From positions 124,001-188,000 of the forward strand of contig NZ_JAOXSR010000009.1 in NCBI RefSeq assembly GCF_026163685.1: DNA of 64,000 nucleotides. Direction: 5' to 3'. A model generated the notes under the pieces. It had not been told where the DNA came from, searched no databases, and worked only from the letters and a program-made list of their open reading frames with translations. Each line of letters opens with the position of its first letter. The stretch's first letter is position 1. The stretch is from Oerskovia flava. GTDB taxonomy: Bacteria > Actinomycetota > Actinomycetes > Actinomycetales > Cellulomonadaceae. The translations under genes were made by a program, and so were the position numbers. Positions 53,301-61,320 of the stretch are shown piece after piece.

Positions 53301-54382
53301 GCACCGAGGCCGGTCGCGGTCGCCGCCGCGGCGACGCCTGAGGCACCGGTCCCTGCGGCAGCACCGACCGCTGCACCACCGGCTGCGACCGTCCCGCCGA
53401 CCGCACCGGTCCCACCGGCGACACCCCCTGCCCCGGCGGCACCACCTGAGGCACCGCCGCCAGCAGCCCCGCCGCTCGCACCTCCACCGGACGAGGCCCC
53501 ACCTGCTCCGCCGGACGAACCGCCCGTGCCGCTGCCTGCGGCACTGTCCGCACCGGCGAGCCCGCCCGCGACGGGGAGGGCGGTCCCGACGAGGCCGAGG
53601 CCCCCGATCCCGAGGACGAGCGGAGCGATGACCGACCGCATCCCGCTGGAGACGTCGCTGAGCTCGAGCACGAGCCCGCGGCACTCGCCGCAGTCGGCGA
53701 GGTGGCCCTCGACGCGCGTCGTCTCCCGCTTGGACAGGCCACCGCGGACGAACGAGCCCAGCAGGGCGTTGACCTGGCGGCACTCCTCGGCAGGCGTCCC
53801 GGCGAGGTGCTGCTGGAGGTACGCCTGCCGCAGGCCTTCGCGCGCGCGGTAGGCGAGCGCCGCGACGCCGTTGGCCGTCAGCCCGAGGATCGGGGCGATC
53901 TCGGCAGGGCTGAGCCCCTCGACCTCGGTGTACCAGAGGGCGGCACGCCACCGCTCGGGCAGCGTCTCGTAGGCCTTGGCGACCACCGAGCGCTCGAAGT
54001 CAGCGAGAGCGGGGTCCTCGGTCGAGGCCATCGGCCCCGTCGCGGACTCGAAGACGGAGTCGTCGTCCGTGGGCCGAGTGCGGCGCACTCCGTGCTGGAG
54101 GTCGTACGACAACCGGCGCACCACGGTGAACAGGTAGGCGCGGAAGGAGACGTCCGGCCCGCCGCTGCCCTGCAGGACGGCGTAGACCTTGGTGAACGCG
54201 TCGGCGACGACGTCGTCGGCGTCCGCGGCGGAGTCCACGTACTGCCGGGCGACCATGGTCGCAGCGCCGGCGTGGCGTTCGTAGAGCACACCAAAAGCCT
54301 CGGCGCCGCCCCCTCGCGCCGCGGTGATGAGCTCGGCATCGCTCGATGCCTCGTCCCACACCTGGGTGTGTGCTTGCGTCAT
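50369..54382 (-). CDS. ECF sigma factor fused to zinc-finger anti-sigma-like domain, membrane segment and large extracellular region
   Basis: This is a 1337-residue fusion. Sigma2: about 15-90 (AFGVLYERHAGAATMVARQYV, DADDVVADAFTKVYAVL). Sigma4: about 130-195 (AYETLPERWRAALWYTEVEGLS, AYRAREGLRQAYL). A zinc-finger segment follows (ECRQVNALLGSF then HLADCGECRGL, HxxxCxxC). Hydrophobic stretches at about 245-270 and 360-390 flank a Gly/Ala/Ser-rich region. A Pro/Asp/Thr linker (DPTDPAPTDP) and about 800 residues of beta-rich, DUF11-like repeats lead to a C-terminal CBM5/12-like module (WRGTVWYDHSESVSYNGANYDA). The ATG at 54382 has AGGG upstream; an ATG 16 codons earlier is less likely. Confidence 0.88.
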   Translation of the reverse strand: MTQAHTQVWDEASSDAELITAARGGGAEAFGVLYERHAGAATMVARQYVDSAADADDVVADAFTKVYAVLQGSGGPDVSFRAYLFTVVRRLSYDLQHGVRRTRPTDDDSVFESATGPMASTEDPALADFERSVVAKAYETLPERWRAALWYTEVEGLSPAEIAPILGLTANGVAALAYRAREGLRQAYLQQHLAGTPAEECRQVNALLGSFVRGGLSKRETTRVEGHLADCGECRGLVLELSDVSSGMRSVIAPLVLGIGGLGLVGTALPVAGGLAGADSAAGSGTGGSSGGAGGASSGGGASGGAAGGGASGGAAGAGGVAGGTGAVGGTVAAGGAAVGAAAGTGASGVAAAATATGLGALIASSPLAVAAISLGVLAVAGLGVAAGMGAFSPSDEVVDAAPPPPTSPGSAEPADPSTDPATDPSTDPESDEAVDDAQDEPATTDPANDPESPTNIPPAYGEGTTPGGTSAGDTTPVAGTESPGDAADPDPTDPAPTDPMPPDPTPTDPTAPSDPVLDIAMGDVQLTARTPGALPITASNTGGSTANDVVVDLVLPQHVTLDRSGGTSGASVSAVITPTQLRCGAQTRVGDGTSTVSCAVGTLGPRESRALFVGVVANRGGEYGFAGSIRAKGIEPVRKSFKPAPAKHFGPEVTLTSPTVRQLANPGIAAVRLEAANTGDRDVTGTTFTLADLPAGVSASATTNGWVCSTGGGAVTCATDGSGDRLAAPDTSQHSGPSVVLDVQLLADGSGSATHTTFTATVEATENGTRHSVTQTPSLTVREPWEGAAAGVGRALAAQCLPSDESSRLGNQAVVSGSYTNTTRYRTVDVELEAAGSSSSSGSLAAGETAALQVPGGVRVPAGFGTYTLTTTIAGTDFTHTVPAGRHGALDCYEPAWIQGADVSTENIDGQIRLIGVVENTTAHPVQVQMRAPQPSATRSAEATDAITLDRGEKATLIIDTGATTLPGGAVTFAQTIQHEDTDGDRAEYRHSLAVDVREARIAPAVAEPDIGRCTFDTETRQSETAVIVTFDNTRSTLPVEFAVDGREDLSRTVRAGTQAEVAFTVGWRDETIIVRADGSELARYDIPGESCYVPTWVERAPVSVETTFGGGVIVGTFTNSTAESMTVSMSSGSFGSAGERTVGAGATAEFRIETSALELPAGTVVFEQSRFADGSTHRHTSTQRYQGADSTVRNPTATLQLGAPYFDAARDESFVEVRVVLDNSASNVPLTFSVTGAGDARVDAEATTTVLVGEAPGSGATYTVTAAGWRTVLAVEPFDEAPQCLAPWRGTVWYDHSESVSYNGANYDARNGNIGVRPTSGLGPLFWERVSRCRP

Positions 54383-54512
54383 GCAAACCGCCCTGACATC
54401 GCGCGCTCGGAGGCTAGAGATCGCCAGCATAGCCTGCCGCCGCCGTCAGACCCAGGGTCTAGACCGCGCTCGGGAGCACGCACCGGGCGGATTCACCCTG
54501 CAGAACGGCGTC

Positions 54513-55310
54513 ATGATCGCGGAGGTCGAGGGTCTCATCGGCATGGAGGTTCATCCGGGCTGCCTCACGCCCTCACCCGACTCGCTCCGCGAGCGGTGGA
54601 GGAGCCTGAGCATCGAGTCCGTCTGGCTGCGGCCGGGCGACTGGTACCACCCTGCCGTGGACGCCCTCGTCGAGGCGTTGGCCGACGGCCGCAGCCCCGA
54701 GCCCGCGGCCGAGCGGCTCGGCTCCGCGCGCGGCGAGGCGGGCGTCAGCGTCGGGGAGACCATCGACGACGTCGCGTGCCTGTACCGCTCGACCGGCGCG
54801 GACCCGGCGCTGGCCGTCCTGCGGGCCGTCACGACGGGGTGGGTCCTCGGCAACGAGACGGCCCCGATCATCGCGTCCGTGGACGACCCCGAGACGGGCC
54901 TGGCCACGATCCCCTATCTGGTGCGACGCCTGCGAGAGACCTACGGCGCAGCAGTTCGCAGCGGCCGGAGCCCTGCGAGGAGCCACGCCCTCGTGGTGGT
55001 CGACGTCGCGGTCGAGCACCTCACGTCGTGGCAGCGGGCCGCGCGGTCCGCCGTGATGGGCGAGACGCTCACGCAGACCTTCGGCGAGGGGCACCCGATG
55101 TCCGCTCTCGGGAACGGGTCGTTCGCGATCCTCTGCGAGCGCACCGACGAGCTCGACAAGGTGATCGCGGAGCTGAGGGCACGCACCGAGCGCAACGCGC
55201 GCGCCCTGGGGGTCACCACCGTGCTGCGTCGGCCGCCGCGCATCTGGGTCGAGCCGCTGCCCCGCACCCACGACGGTGCGCTGGCCCTGATCTCACACCT
55301 GAGCCGTTGA
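54513..55310 (+). CDS. Protein with degenerate GGDEF-like C-terminal domain
   Basis: This is a 265-residue soluble protein. The N-terminal half is helical (SIESVWLRPGDWYHPAVDALVEAL). From about 150 the pattern LVVVDVAVEHLTSW, GETLTQTFGEGHPMSALGNGSFAILCE resembles a GGDEF domain in which the signature is lost, so cyclase activity is unlikely. It is divergent from the ECF fusion. A link with that sensor is inference. Confidence 0.55.
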   Translation: MIAEVEGLIGMEVHPGCLTPSPDSLRERWRSLSIESVWLRPGDWYHPAVDALVEALADGRSPEPAAERLGSARGEAGVSVGETIDDVACLYRSTGADPALAVLRAVTTGWVLGNETAPIIASVDDPETGLATIPYLVRRLRETYGAAVRSGRSPARSHALVVVDVAVEHLTSWQRAARSAVMGETLTQTFGEGHPMSALGNGSFAILCERTDELDKVIAELRARTERNARALGVTTVLRRPPRIWVEPLPRTHDGALALISHLSR

Positions 55311-55362
55311 CCGGAGCCGTTCGCACGACGTCGGCGACGCCCGGCGACGATCTGGAGTAGGG

Positions 55363-55401
55363 CCACGAGCCCTGCCGCGCTGGGGGCGGCAGGGCTCGTG
55401 G
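55363..55401. terminator. Strong bidirectional terminator
   Basis: CCACGAGCCCTGCCGC (55363-55378) and GCGGCAGGGCTCGTGG (55386-55401) form a 16-base perfect stem with a 7-base loop. It lies between the convergent GGDEF-like and DUF1540 genes. Confidence 0.85.
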
Positions 55402-55443
55402 GAGGTCGACCGGCGGCTCAGCGAGCCGCGCGGAACGCGTGGA

Positions 55444-55752
55444 TCAGCGCGGGGCGTAGGTCAGGCAGTCGGGGTGCGCCTCGCTGCTCGGTCCGGCGCC
55501 GACGCGGATCGAGTCCGCGTGGCACTCGAGCGACTCGTTGTGCCGGCACTCCCCGCGCTGGCAGGCGCCGACGTGGGCGATGACCTTGTCGAGCCCACCC
55601 TTGGTGGACAGGGGGATGAACGTGGCGCACTCGGCGTCACCGCCGTGGGCGGCGATGGTCACGGCACCGGCGTGACACCCGTGGTCGTGGTTGTACCCGC
55701 ACCCGTCGATCGAGCACTCGGCAACCTCTGGCATGTCCAGGACAGAGCTCAT
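55444..55752 (-). CDS. DUF1540 double zinc-binding-like protein
   Basis: This is a 102-residue Cys/His-rich protein with two DUF1540 units: CSIDGCGYNHDHGCHAGAVTI then AECATF, and CQRGECRHNESLECHADSIRV then PDCLTY. Each has four Cys. GAGGAG precedes the ATG. Upstream 230 bases are AT-richer than average. Function is unknown; metal binding is likely. Confidence 0.85.
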   Translation of the reverse strand: MSSVLDMPEVAECSIDGCGYNHDHGCHAGAVTIAAHGGDAECATFIPLSTKGGLDKVIAHVGACQRGECRHNESLECHADSIRVGAGPSSEAHPDCLTYAPR

Positions 55753-55981
55753 CGGGATTCTCCTCGGTGACGGTGATGATTGTTCAATTGTCAGCCACGC
55801 TATTCCTGTTCGCCACCGCTGTATAGCAAGGAAGGGCTTGCCTACATTCTTCGCGGTTCGCATTCTTTACGTCACGCATTCGTTTCTTTATTGCGCCCGA
55901 CGGGGAGGGCGCGGCACGACCGGCACGGCGGGGTCGGCACCGCGAGCATCGCCTCGGGGCGCGTTGTACCGTCGAAGAGAC

Positions 55982-56695
55982 ATGGACATCGGAACCCCTC
56001 TTGCCACCGGCCGCGCCTCTGACGTCTACCTCGTCGGGCACGAGCAGGTGCTGCGTCGATCTCGGACGGGCGCGGACGTCACGCGCGAGGCGCACGTCAT
56101 GCGGTACGTGCGCGCGGCCGGATTCCCCGCACCACGGGTGGACGCCGCGGAGGGCGGGGACCTGACGATGGAGCTCCTGCGGGGGCCGACGCTGCTGCAG
56201 TCGCTCGCCGCGGGCGAGACCAGCCTGGTCGACGGCGCGCAGGTTCTCGTCGACCTGCTGCGCGCCTTGCACGCCCTGCCGCTCCCCCCGGACGACGACC
56301 CCGCGACCGCCGCCCTCGGCGCGCCGTTCGCCGGCACGGACTCGGGCGAGCACCGGATCCTGCACCTGGACCTGCACCCGGCGAACGTCGTGCTCACGGT
56401 CGACGGGCCGGCGCTGCTCGACTGGGCGAGCGCCCGACCGGGCCCGCCTGCCCTCGACACCGCGACGACGGCGCTGATCGTCGCGGAGGTCGCCGTGGAC
56501 GACAACCCCTACGCCTCCGGGGCGAAGGTGCTCCTGGACGCGTTGCTCGCCACGACGGACGAGGACGTGCGCCCCTACCTGGACGACGCCCTCGCGGTGC
56601 GCCGGGCAGACCCCGGGCTCGTCCCGGAGGAGGTCTCGTTGCTGCCCGCGGCGCGGGCGTTCGTCGAGCGCGAGTGCGTCCAGCGGCTCGGCTGA
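55982..56695 (+). CDS. Aminoglycoside phosphotransferase-like kinase
   Basis: This is a 237-residue protein. Kinase-like features: LATGRASDVYLVGHEQVLRRS (N-lobe), then HLDLHPANVVLTVDGPALLDWASA (catalytic loop DxHPxN and a DW metal site). It resembles the APH superfamily, but the substrate need not be an aminoglycoside. No resistance-gene neighbourhood. It converges on hspR. Confidence 0.75.
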   Translation: MDIGTPLATGRASDVYLVGHEQVLRRSRTGADVTREAHVMRYVRAAGFPAPRVDAAEGGDLTMELLRGPTLLQSLAAGETSLVDGAQVLVDLLRALHALPLPPDDDPATAALGAPFAGTDSGEHRILHLDLHPANVVLTVDGPALLDWASARPGPPALDTATTALIVAEVAVDDNPYASGAKVLLDALLATTDEDVRPYLDDALAVRRADPGLVPEEVSLLPAARAFVERECVQRLG

Positions 56696-56709
56696 GCCCC
56701 GTCCGAGCC

Positions 56710-57129
56710 TCAGCCCCGACCGGACGGGCGCCACAGGACGAGGGCGCCGGCCGTCGTCGTGCGCTCGTCGCGCCGCACCCGCCGGCCGCGGGGGACGACG
56801 ACGACGTCGCCGCTCGCCCCCGCCGCGAACACCCGGCCACCCTCGACCCGGGAGGCGAGGGTCTCCAGCCGTCGCTCGAGGCGCTCGACCTTCTCCTCGA
56901 GCGCGAGGATCCGCTTGATGCCCGCGAGGTTCACGCCCTCCTCCTGCGCGAGGCGCTGGATCTCGAGGAGCTTGACGACGTCGCGGTTCGAGTAGCGGCG
57001 CCCCCGCCCGACGGTGCGTCGTGGGACGACCAGGCCGAGCCGGTCGTACTGGCGCAGGGTCTGCGGGTGCATCCCGGCGAGCGCCGCCGCCTGGGAGATG
57101 ACCAGGTGGGGGACGTCGTCGTGCGCCAT
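56710..57129 (-). CDS. hspR: HspR, MerR-type heat-shock repressor
   Basis: This is a 139-residue protein. MerR helix-turn-helix: VISQAAALAGMHPQTLRQYDRLG, then the wing RRTVGRGRRYSNRDV and a coiled coil EEKVERLERRLETL. It is the last gene of dnaK-grpE-dnaJ-hspR. HspR, with DnaK as co-repressor, binds HAIR sites; two lie upstream of dnaK. Confidence 0.93.
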   Translation of the reverse strand: MAHDDVPHLVISQAAALAGMHPQTLRQYDRLGLVVPRRTVGRGRRYSNRDVVKLLEIQRLAQEEGVNLAGIKRILALEEKVERLERRLETLASRVEGGRVFAAGASGDVVVVPRGRRVRRDERTTTAGALVLWRPSGRG

Positions 57130-57163
57130 GCTCGCCTCCGGCTCTGCTCGTGCGTGCTCGGGT

Positions 57164-58183
57164 CTACTCCGCGGCCTGTCGCAGGAGGTCCCCGCGGACG
57201 TCGGTGCCGTCGGTCTCGGCGGCGAACGTCTCGACGGCCTCCCGCGCGGCCTTGGACAGCTTCTGCGGGACGGCGACCTGGACCGTGACGAGCAGGTCCC
57301 CCGTGCCCTTCGCCGCGGGCACGCCGCGGCCCTTGACCCGCAGCGTGCGGCCGGACGGCGTCCCGGCGGGGACCTTGAGCCGGACGGTGGCGCCGTCGAG
57401 GGTGGGGACCTCGATCGTGCCGCCGAGCGCGGCCTCGGCGAACGTCACGGGGGCGACCATGCGCAGGTTCGTGCCGTCGATCGTGAACACCGGGTGCGGC
57501 GTCACGTGGACGGTGACGACGAGGTCGCCGGGCGGTCCGCCCGCCGTGCCGGGCCGGCCCTTGCCGCGCAGGCGGATCTTCTGCCCGTCGCGCACACCGG
57601 GCGGGATGCGGGTCGTGACGTTGCGACCTTCGACACCGAGCGTGACGGTCGAGCCGGTCACGGCCTGGCGGAACGGCAACGTCGTGCCGGCGTGGATGTC
57701 GGCGCCGGCCTGGGGTCGGGGCCCGCCCTGACGGGCGCCGAAGCCCGCGGGGCCCCCGCCGCCGCCGAACATGCCGGCGAGGATGTCCTCGAAGCCGGCC
57801 GCCCCGCCCGGGCCGCCCGCGCCGCCGCTGGAGTAGCGCACGCGCGAGCCACCGGTACCGCCGGCGCCACCGAACATGCCGCCGAACACGTCCTCGAACC
57901 CGCCGGCACCGCCGCCGGGTCCCCCTGCGGAGAAGCGGGCGCCGCCGCCGGCCATCGCGCGGATCGCGTCGTACTGCTGGCGCTGCTCGGAGTCGGACAG
58001 CACGGCGTACGCCTCGCCGATCTCCTTGAAGCGCGACTCGGCCTTCTCGTCCCCGGGGTTCTGGTCCGGGTGCCAGGTACGCGCGAGCTTGCGGTACGCC
58101 TTCTTGATCGCGGCGTCGTCGGCGTCCTTGGGGACGCCGAGTGCGGCGTAGAAGTCCTTCTCGATCCAGTCCTGTCCGGTCAC
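57164..58183 (-). CDS. dnaJ: DnaJ-family cochaperone without zinc finger
   Basis: This is a 339-residue protein. J domain: 1-75 ([23 protein letters not shown] with WHPDQNP). A long Gly/Phe-rich region: about 80-165. The beta-sandwich C-domains follow ([31 protein letters not shown]). The four CxxCxGxG repeats of classical DnaJ are absent, as in DnaJ1/CbpA-type proteins of actinobacterial dnaK operons. It stimulates DnaK ATPase. Confidence 0.9.
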   Translation of the reverse strand: MTGQDWIEKDFYAALGVPKDADDAAIKKAYRKLARTWHPDQNPGDEKAESRFKEIGEAYAVLSDSEQRQQYDAIRAMAGGGARFSAGGPGGGAGGFEDVFGGMFGGAGGTGGSRVRYSSGGAGGPGGAAGFEDILAGMFGGGGGPAGFGARQGGPRPQAGADIHAGTTLPFRQAVTGSTVTLGVEGRNVTTRIPPGVRDGQKIRLRGKGRPGTAGGPPGDLVVTVHVTPHPVFTIDGTNLRMVAPVTFAEAALGGTIEVPTLDGATVRLKVPAGTPSGRTLRVKGRGVPAAKGTGDLLVTVQVAVPQKLSKAAREAVETFAAETDGTDVRGDLLRQAAE

Positions 58184-58215
58184 AGCGCCTCCCTCCGTGC
58201 GGTCGTCGTCAGTGC

Positions 58216-58248
58216 TCTGTCCTCGTTCGTGGTCTGTCCTCGTTCGTG
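58216..58248. repeat. Tandem 16-base repeat between grpE and dnaJ
   Basis: TCTGTCCTCGTTCGTG occurs twice (58216-58231 and 58233-58248) with one base between, just before the hairpin at 58253. Confidence 0.7.
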
Positions 58249-58252
58249 CTGT

Positions 58253-58309
58253 GGTGCCCGACGCCGGAGCGAGCGTCCCGTACGAGGGCTCGCCCCGGCG
58301 TCGGGCACC
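58253..58309 (-). terminator. Hairpin between grpE and dnaJ
   Basis: GGTGCCCGACGCCGG and CCGGCGTCGGGCACC form a 15-base perfect stem around a 27-base loop in the 142-base gap. It may reduce readthrough, so dnaJ-hspR could also have its own promoter. Confidence 0.7.
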
Positions 58310-58325
58310 GTAGTGGCTTCGGAGA

Positions 58326-58970
58326 CTACTCGGGGCCGACGACAGCGACGCGCGCGGCGCGCACGACCTTGTCGCCGATCCGGTAGCCCGGCTCGATCAC
58401 CATGGTGACGGTCGACGCCGTGGCGTCCGCGTCGGTGGAGTGCATGAGCGCCTCGTGCACGGCGGGGTCGAACTCCTCCCCCACCTGCCCGTAGCGCTCG
58501 ACGCCGAACTTCGCGAGCGTCACGTCGAGCTTCTCCGCGATGGCCACGAACGGCCCGGAGAGCTCGTCGTGCTGCCGGGCGCGGTCGACGTCGTCGAGCA
58601 CCGGCAGCAGCGCCGCCAGCACGTCCTCGACGCCCCGGACCCGCGCGGCCTCCTGGTCGCGCACCGCCCGGTTGCGGTAGTTCGTGAAGCTCGCCCGCTC
58701 ACGCTGCAGGGCGTCGAGGTGCTCGGCCGCCTGGGCCTGCGCCTCGATCAGCGCCGCGTCGTCACCGGCCTCGCCGGACGGCTCGAAGTCGAGCCCGGCC
58801 AGCGGGTCGCCCTCGGCAGGCTCACCTGCGGGCTGCTCGGCGTCCTCCGCGCCGGCCGCGCTCTCGCGTGGCCGGGCGGTCTCGGGGTCCACCTTGCGCT
58901 TGTCCGTGAACTGGAAGGGCTTGTCCTCGGAGCCGTTCTCCGTGGGGCCCTGCGGGTCCTCGGCCGTCAC
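58326..58970 (-). CDS. grpE: GrpE nucleotide exchange factor
   Basis: This is a 214-residue protein. The acidic N-terminus (about 1-65) is followed by the long helix [24 protein letters not shown] and the C-terminal beta domain ([40 protein letters not shown]). The GTG start overlaps the dnaK stop (GTGA). It releases ADP from DnaK. Confidence 0.95.
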   Translation of the reverse strand: MTAEDPQGPTENGSEDKPFQFTDKRKVDPETARPRESAAGAEDAEQPAGEPAEGDPLAGLDFEPSGEAGDDAALIEAQAQAAEHLDALQRERASFTNYRNRAVRDQEAARVRGVEDVLAALLPVLDDVDRARQHDELSGPFVAIAEKLDVTLAKFGVERYGQVGEEFDPAVHEALMHSTDADATASTVTMVIEPGYRIGDKVVRAARVAVVGPE

Positions 58971-60838
58971 TTCTTGTCACCCTCGTCGTCGACGATCTCG
59001 GCGTCCACGACGTCCTCGTCGGACGGTGCGTCCGCCGGGGCGTCCTGGGGCGCAGCGCCGTCGGCGCCGGCCGCCTGCTCCTGCTCGGCGGAGGCGTAGA
59101 GCGCCTCGCCGATCTTCTGGCTCGAGGCGACGAGCTTCTCGTGGGCCGTCTTGACGGCCTCCGCGTCGTCGCCCTCGAGGGCGGTCTTCACGGCGGCGAT
59201 GTCGGCCTGGATCTCCGTGGCGACCTCGGCGGGCAGCTTCTCGGAGTTCTCCGTGACCAGCTTCTCGGTCGAGTAGACGAACGCCTCGGCCTGGTTGCGG
59301 GTCTCGGCGTCCTCGCGACGCTTCTTGTCCTCGGCCGCGTGCTCCTCGGCCTCCTTGACCATGCGGTCGATGTCCTCCTTGGGGAGGGCGGAGCCACCGG
59401 TGATGGTCATCTTCTGCTCCTTGCCGGTGCCGCGGTCCTTGGCGCCGACGTGCACGATGCCGTTCGCGTCGATGTCGAAGGTGACCTCGATCTGCGGGAC
59501 GCCGCGCGGTGCGGGAGCGATGCCGGTGAGCTCGAACGTGCCGAGCGGCTTGTTGTCGCGCGCGAACTCGCGCTCACCCTGGAACACCTGGATGAGGACG
59601 GACGGCTGGTTGTCCTCGGCCGTCGAGAAGATCTCGCTGCGCTTGGTCGGGATGGCCGTGTTGCGCTCGATGAGCTTGGTCATCACCCCACCCTTGGTCT
59701 CGATGCCGAGGGACAGCGGGGTCACGTCGATGAGCAGGACGTCCTTGCGGTCACCCTTGATGACACCGGCCTGCAGCGCGGCGCCGACGGCGACGACCTC
59801 GTCCGGGTTGACGCCCTTGTTGGGCTCCTTGCCACCGGTGAGCTCCTTGACGACCTCGGTCACGGCGGGCATACGGGTCGAGCCACCGACGAGGACGACG
59901 TGGTCGATCTCGGAGACGGAGACGCCCGCGTCGGAGATGACCTTGTGGAACGGCGCCTTGGTGCGGTCGATGAGGTCCTGCGTCATCTGCTGGAACTGAG
60001 CGCGCGTGAGCTTCTCGTCCAGGTGGATGGGGCCGTTCTCGCTCATCGAGAGGTACTGCATGGAGATGTTGGTGCTCGTCGCGGACGACAGCTCCTTCTT
60101 CGCCTGCTCCGCGGCCTCCCGCAGACGCTGCAGCGCGATCTTGTCCTTCGACAGGTCGACACCGCTGGAGTTCTTCACCTGCTTGATGAGGTGCTCGACG
60201 ATGCGCTGGTCCCAGTCGTCACCACCGAGACGGTTGTCACCGGAGGTCGCGCGGACCTGGATCGTGGAGAAGTCGTCCTCGTCCTTGCCCACCTCGAGCA
60301 GGGAGACGTCGAACGTGCCGCCACCGAGGTCGAAGACGAGGATGAGCTCGTCCTCCTTGCCCTTCTCCAGCCCGTAGGCGAGGGCGGCCGCGGTGGGCTC
60401 GTTGACGATGCGCAGGACGTTGAGGCCGGCGATCTGCCCGGCGTCCTTGGTGGCCTGGCGCTCGGCGTCGTTGAAGTACGCCGGGACCGTGACGACCGCG
60501 TCCGTGACGGGCTCGCCCAGGTACTCCTCGGCGTCGCGCTTGAGCTTGCCGAGCACACGCGCCGAGATCTCCTGCGCGCTGTACTTCTTGTCGTCGATCT
60601 CCACGTCCCAGTCGGTGCCCATGTGGCGCTTGACCGAGGAGATGGTGCGGTCGACGTTCGTGACCGCCTGACGCTTGGCGATCTCGCCGACGAGGACCTC
60701 GCCGGTCTTCGAGAACGCGACGACCGACGGGGTCGTGCGAGCGCCCTCGGCGTTCGCGATGACGGTGGGCTCTCCACCCTCGAGGACGGCGACCACCGAG
60801 TTGGTGGTGCCCAGGTCGATTCCGACCGCTCGTGCCAT
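58967..60838 (-). CDS. dnaK: Molecular chaperone DnaK
   Basis: This is a 623-residue Hsp70. Nucleotide domain starts [21 protein letters not shown], with [17 protein letters not shown] and [12 protein letters not shown]; substrate domain holds [18 protein letters not shown]. The C-terminus is acidic ([14 protein letters not shown]). A more distant upstream open frame is spurious: the ATG at 60838 gives the standard N-terminus. First gene of the heat-shock operon, under HspR control. Confidence 0.97.
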   Translation of the reverse strand: MARAVGIDLGTTNSVVAVLEGGEPTVIANAEGARTTPSVVAFSKTGEVLVGEIAKRQAVTNVDRTISSVKRHMGTDWDVEIDDKKYSAQEISARVLGKLKRDAEEYLGEPVTDAVVTVPAYFNDAERQATKDAGQIAGLNVLRIVNEPTAAALAYGLEKGKEDELILVFDLGGGTFDVSLLEVGKDEDDFSTIQVRATSGDNRLGGDDWDQRIVEHLIKQVKNSSGVDLSKDKIALQRLREAAEQAKKELSSATSTNISMQYLSMSENGPIHLDEKLTRAQFQQMTQDLIDRTKAPFHKVISDAGVSVSEIDHVVLVGGSTRMPAVTEVVKELTGGKEPNKGVNPDEVVAVGAALQAGVIKGDRKDVLLIDVTPLSLGIETKGGVMTKLIERNTAIPTKRSEIFSTAEDNQPSVLIQVFQGEREFARDNKPLGTFELTGIAPAPRGVPQIEVTFDIDANGIVHVGAKDRGTGKEQKMTITGGSALPKEDIDRMVKEAEEHAAEDKKRREDAETRNQAEAFVYSTEKLVTENSEKLPAEVATEIQADIAAVKTALEGDDAEAVKTAHEKLVASSQKIGEALYASAEQEQAAGADGAAPQDAPADAPSDEDVVDAEIVDDEGDKK

Positions 60839-60944
60839 GTTCGTTCCTCCGTGTTGCTGACGTCGTGGAGGGCTGAACTGCCCCCACGGGTGTGGTCTGG
60901 AGGACTCGTCCCGTGCCCGACGGCGATGACGCCCGGGCGACCAG

Positions 60945-60965
60945 GTTGAGTCGTCTTCACTCAAG
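60945..60965. promoter_or_regulatory. HAIR operator 1 (HspR site)
   Basis: GTTGAGT-N7-ACTCAAG matches the HspR-associated inverted repeat CTTGAGT-N7-ACTCAAG at 13 of 14 positions. It is about 110 bases upstream of dnaK. Confidence 0.9.
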
Positions 60966-61006
60966 TTATGCCGAGTGCCCGCGTCATGCAAGCCCGCAGC
61001 CGTGAA

Positions 61007-61027
61007 CTTGAGTCCACTAGGCTCAAC
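61007..61027. promoter_or_regulatory. HAIR operator 2 (HspR site)
   Basis: CTTGAGT-N7-GCTCAAC matches the HAIR consensus with two mismatches in the right arm. A further half-site TTTGAGT follows at 61028-61034. Centres of the two HAIR sites are 62 bases apart. Confidence 0.8.
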
Positions 61028-61320
61028 TTTGAGTCGCGTGTGCCTATTCCCGCGTGTGCGCCGTCGCGGTTGCCGGCCACCGGGCCGCCGTGGACACCTG
61101 GCGGTCGGCGCCGGGCGCCGAGACGAGGGCGACCCGTGCCGAGCTGTGCGTCTTGCTCCGGGCATCGCTCGCGGCCGCCCCGTCAGCGCTGGAGACCAGG
61201 CTTCCCTGACAGGGGCGCCCGCCCTCGACGGAACGTAGACGGGCGGGCCGGCAGCGGCCGCGTACGATTCGTGGGGCACGCGGGACCGCGACAGCCTCCC
61301 CTCTGCAGGACGGACGCCGT

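Noticed and set aside
54383-54430. Longer start of the sigma fusion at 54430
   Set aside because: The ribosome-binding-like GCAGG is only two bases from that ATG, and the added 16 residues do not match sigma2.
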